Under the pieces are notes generated by a model, which was given only the letters and a program-made list of their open reading frames with translations, was not told where the DNA came from and searched no databases. 64,000 bases of DNA, taken from assembly GCA_000471925.1 (NCBI GenBank), contig CP006667.1:3472001-3536000 (forward strand). Direction: 5' to 3'. The DNA comes from Ralstonia pickettii DTP0602. GTDB lineage: Bacteria > Pseudomonadota > Gammaproteobacteria > Burkholderiales > Burkholderiaceae. Below are positions 61,605 through 64,000 of the stretch, in pieces (position 1 is the stretch's first letter; every line of letters begins with the position of its first letter). The position numbers were made by a program, and so were the translations under genes.

Positions 61605-62258
61605 ATGGATCTCGAAAAAGCCCGATTCAACATGATCGAACAACAAATCCGCCCGTGGGACGTGCTGGACCAGGAAATCCTGGACCTGCTGGCGGTGGTC
61701 AAGCGGGAGCAGTTCGTCCCGACCGCGTACGCCTCGCTGGCGTTCGTCGACATGGAGATTCCGCTGCCCGCCGGGCAGAACATGCTGCCGCCGCGGGTGG
61801 AAGCCCGCATCCTGCAGGACCTGGCCGTGCGCAAGCATGAAAACGTGCTGGAAATCGGCGCTGGCTCCGGCTACATGGCCGCCCTGCTGGCCAACCGTGC
61901 CCGCCACGTGCTGACCGTGGACATCGTCCCTGAGCTGGTCGAGCTGGCCCGCACCAACCTGGCCAACGCCGGCATCACCAACGTCGACGTGGCCGAAGGC
62001 AACGCCGCCGACGGCTGGAGCGCCGCCGCGCCGTACGACGTGATCTGCATCTCGGGCTCGCTGCCGGCCATCCCGCAGTCGATCCTGTCGCAGGTCAAGG
62101 TGGGCGGGCGCATCGCCGCCTTCGTGGGCGAATTGCCGGTGATGGAAGCGCGCCTGATCACGCGCGTGTCCGAGACCGAGTACCAGGTCGTCAACCTGTT
62201 CGAGACCGCGGTCAAGCCCCTGCAGGGCGCGGCCCGGCCCTCGCAGTTCCAGTTCTGA
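61605..62258 (+). CDS. pcm: Protein-L-isoaspartate O-methyltransferase
   Basis: A 217-residue SAM-dependent methyltransferase of the PCMT family, which repairs isoaspartyl residues. The SAM motif VLEIGAGSGYMAALLA (81-96), VDIVPELVELARTNL and the N-terminal MIEQQIRPWDVLDQEILDLL fit. The ATG at 61605 follows TAAGGAATGG. The pcm-rhodanese-tolC order is a known Burkholderiales arrangement, so it may be a diverged family member serving that operon. Confidence 0.87.
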   Translation: MDLEKARFNMIEQQIRPWDVLDQEILDLLAVVKREQFVPTAYASLAFVDMEIPLPAGQNMLPPRVEARILQDLAVRKHENVLEIGAGSGYMAALLANRARHVLTVDIVPELVELARTNLANAGITNVDVAEGNAADGWSAAAPYDVICISGSLPAIPQSILSQVKVGGRIAAFVGELPVMEARLITRVSETEYQVVNLFETAVKPLQGAARPSQFQF

Positions 62259-62271
62259 AGACGGAGTCATC

Positions 62272-62595
62272 ATGCAGGTCATCAAGCCGACCGAACTGGC
62301 CCAGTGGCTGGCCGACGCCAGCCGCGCCAAACCGGTCCTGCTCGACGTGCGTGAAGGCTGGGAGGTGCAGACCTGCGCCATGCCCGGCATCACCCACATC
62401 CCGATGCGAGACATCCCCGCGCGCGCGGCCGAGCTGGACGAGGACGCCGACATCGTCTGCATCTGCCACCACGGCATGCGCAGCATGCAGGTGGCCGCCT
62501 ACCTGGAGCGCCAGGGCTACGGCAAGGTCTACAACCTGACCGGCGGCGTCGACGCGTGGGCCAGCGAGGTCGACCCGGCCATGCCGAAGTACTGA
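62272..62595 (+). CDS. Rhodanese-like domain protein
   Basis: A 107-residue single rhodanese domain (sulfurtransferase). LLDVREGWEVQTCAMPGITH, the active loop ICHHGMRS with Cys65 and YNLTGGVDAWASEVDPAMP are characteristic. It starts 13 bp after pcm and precedes tolC by 133 bp; it may provide sulfane sulfur or simply a regulatory role. The domain is complete. Confidence 0.9.
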   Translation: MQVIKPTELAQWLADASRAKPVLLDVREGWEVQTCAMPGITHIPMRDIPARAAELDEDADIVCICHHGMRSMQVAAYLERQGYGKVYNLTGGVDAWASEVDPAMPKY

Positions 62596-62728
62596 AGCCA
62601 GCCGCGGCCTGCCGGTAACCGGCCGGCAGGCCGGCCGCGACCGCGGCAGTCCTGGGCAGGCACCCAGGCAGCAATCCGAAGAAGAAACGACCGTAGGCCG
62701 TGGCTGTGCCCGGCAACCTGGAGGTGTC

Positions 62729-64000
62729 ATGACGTTTGCGCCCAACGCCCTGTCCGGAGCGATCCGGACGCGCCTGGCGATCGCGGTTTCCCTGCTTGCC
62801 CCGCTGTTGGCTGTGGTGCCCGCGGCACCGGCAAGCGCGGCCGACCTGCTGCAGGTCTATCGCGATGCGCAAGCCAATGACGCGCAGTTCGCCAGCGCCC
62901 GCTCGCAGCTGCTGGCCACGCGCGAGAGGCTGCCGCAGGGGCGCGCGGGGCTGCTGCCGCAGGTCATCGGCACCGCTGGCGCGTCGCGCACCAAGCTTGA
63001 CCAGACCGCGTCGCTGCCGCTCGGCACCGGCGCCAGTGCCTCCGGCACGCGCTTCTTCAACAACAACAACTGGCAGCTGCAGCTGAGCCAGCCGCTGTTC
63101 CGCTGGGACCGCTGGGAAACCTACAAGCAGGGCGAACTGGCCACGCTGGCGGGCGAAGTCACCTTCCACCAGGCCGAGCTCGACCTGATCACGCGCGCAG
63201 CGCAGGCCTACTTCGACGTGCTGGCGGCGCAGGACAACCTGTACCTGGCGCGCGCGCAGAAGAAGGCCATCGGCGAGCAACTGGAGCAGGCCAAGCGCAA
63301 CTTCGAGGTCGGCACCGCCACCATCACCGACACCAACGACGCCCAGGCCCGCTACGACCTGGCGACCTCGACCGAGATCGCCGCGCAGAGCGACCTGGAG
63401 ATCCGGCGCGCCACGCTGCAGCAGATCACTGGCAAGCCGGTCGACGAAGTGCTGGGCCTGCGCCCCGAGGCGCCCATCCCCGGCCCGCAGCCGCCCGATG
63501 TCAACGCGTGGGCCGCGCAGGCGGAGAGCAGCAACCTGCAGGTCAACCTGGCCAGCTACAACCTCGAGACCGCGCAGCGCGAGACCAACAAGGCCAAGGC
63601 CGGACACCTGCCGTCGGTCGACCTGGTGGCTTCGTACGGGTACACCAACCAGACCGGCAGCGCCACACAGGCGATCTCGACCCACTACAACGCGTCGCAG
63701 ATCGGCGTACAGCTGACCATGCCGATCTTTGCCGGCGGCCAGATCCAGTCGCGCGTGCGCGAAACGCTGGCGCTCGCCGACAAGGCCGCCAGCGACCTGG
63801 AATTTGCCCGCCGCACCGCCGCACAGACGGCGCGGCAGACGTATTCGGGCGTGTCCAACGGGCTGGCGCAGGTGAAGGCGCTGGAAGCCGCGGAACGCTC
63901 GGCGCAGAGCGCGGTGGAGTCCAACCAGCTTGGCTATGAGGTGGGTGTGCGTATCAATATCGACGTGCTCAACGCCGAGGCGCAGCTATTCTCCACCCGC
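62729..64000 (+). CDS. tolC: TolC family outer membrane protein (partial, runs off the window)
   Basis: 424 codons of an open frame from the ATG at 62729 (GGAGGT upstream). A signal peptide (IAVSLLAPLLAVVPAAPASA-A) is followed by DLLQVYRDAQANDAQFASAR, LSQPLFRWDRWETYKQGELA and LTMPIFAGGQIQSRVRETLA, the repeats of a TolC/type I secretion outer-membrane channel. It could be the exit duct for the nearby RND pump. The stop is beyond 64000. Confidence 0.93.
   Translation, partial: MTFAPNALSGAIRTRLAIAVSLLAPLLAVVPAAPASAADLLQVYRDAQANDAQFASARSQLLATRERLPQGRAGLLPQVIGTAGASRTKLDQTASLPLGTGASASGTRFFNNNNWQLQLSQPLFRWDRWETYKQGELATLAGEVTFHQAELDLITRAAQAYFDVLAAQDNLYLARAQKKAIGEQLEQAKRNFEVGTATITDTNDAQARYDLATSTEIAAQSDLEIRRATLQQITGKPVDEVLGLRPEAPIPGPQPPDVNAWAAQAESSNLQVNLASYNLETAQRETNKAKAGHLPSVDLVASYGYTNQTGSATQAISTHYNASQIGVQLTMPIFAGGQIQSRVRETLALADKAASDLEFARRTAAQTARQTYSGVSNGLAQVKALEAAERSAQSAVESNQLGYEVGVRINIDVLNAEAQLFSTR

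Overview
The window is GC-rich chromosomal DNA of a beta-proteobacterium of the Burkholderiaceae, most likely Cupriavidus or a close Ralstonia-type relative. The evidence is an intracellular polyhydroxyalkanoate depolymerase of the Cys-nucleophile type, an acetoacetyl-CoA synthetase, a UbiD decarboxylase, the tRNA-Gly/trmB/uppP neighbourhood and a pcm/rhodanese/tolC cluster. The genus is an inference from gene content, not from a search.

Left chromosomal block (1-8257): ubiD-like decarboxylase, acetoacetate--CoA ligase, glutathione S-transferase, PHA depolymerase, aldose-1-epimerase-like protein and two small hypothetical genes. The depolymerase and the acetoacetate ligase plausibly act in one route, from storage polymer through 3-hydroxybutyrate and acetoacetate to acetoacetyl-CoA.

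Accessory zone (about 8500-15950): a broken transglutaminase copy, an MFS exporter whose start overlaps a truncated and frameshifted carbamoyltransferase, an IS110-like transposase stub, an MHS-type transporter with an XRE regulator, two copies of a DUF2958 gene (one cut short) and two small repressor-like genes. It reads as layered remains of mobile DNA.

ICE body (about 15946-51260): the backbone of an integrative and conjugative element of the PFGI-1/ICEclc type. From left to right it holds a 41-bp copy of the tRNA-Gly 3' end, a dead N-terminal integrase stub, a MobH relaxase, a Phd/PIN toxin-antitoxin pair, a nearly complete type IV secretion and coupling set on the minus strand (19.9-40.7 kb), a conserved unknown gene, a 1.4-kb stretch without a gene, a damaged ssb, DUF3158, a PFL_4669-family gene, a LOTUS-domain gene, an IS200/IS605 tnpB, DUF2857 and parB. 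The expected intact integrase, parA, dnaB-like helicase and topoisomerase III are absent. A broken IS630 copy closes the right side, so the element looks immobilised although its mating-pore genes appear open.

Right chromosomal block (51.7-64 kb): a small hypothetical gene and a transglutaminase, both paralogous to the genes near 8 kb, then an intact tRNA-Gly(CCC) with its terminator, trmB, uppP, a DUF1439 lipoprotein, a YkgJ-type cysteine-cluster protein, a TetR-adaptor-RND efflux operon, pcm, a rhodanese and the start of tolC (runs off the end).

Main surprises: the tRNA repeat arrangement does not fit a simple ICE insertion (an attP-like junction on the left, an intact attB-like tRNA on the right); a 17-bp palindrome recurs about 120-130 bp before three minus-strand positions in the maintenance region; tnpB is broken by an exact 8-bp tandem duplication; and the LOTUS protein carries a HEPN-like motif.
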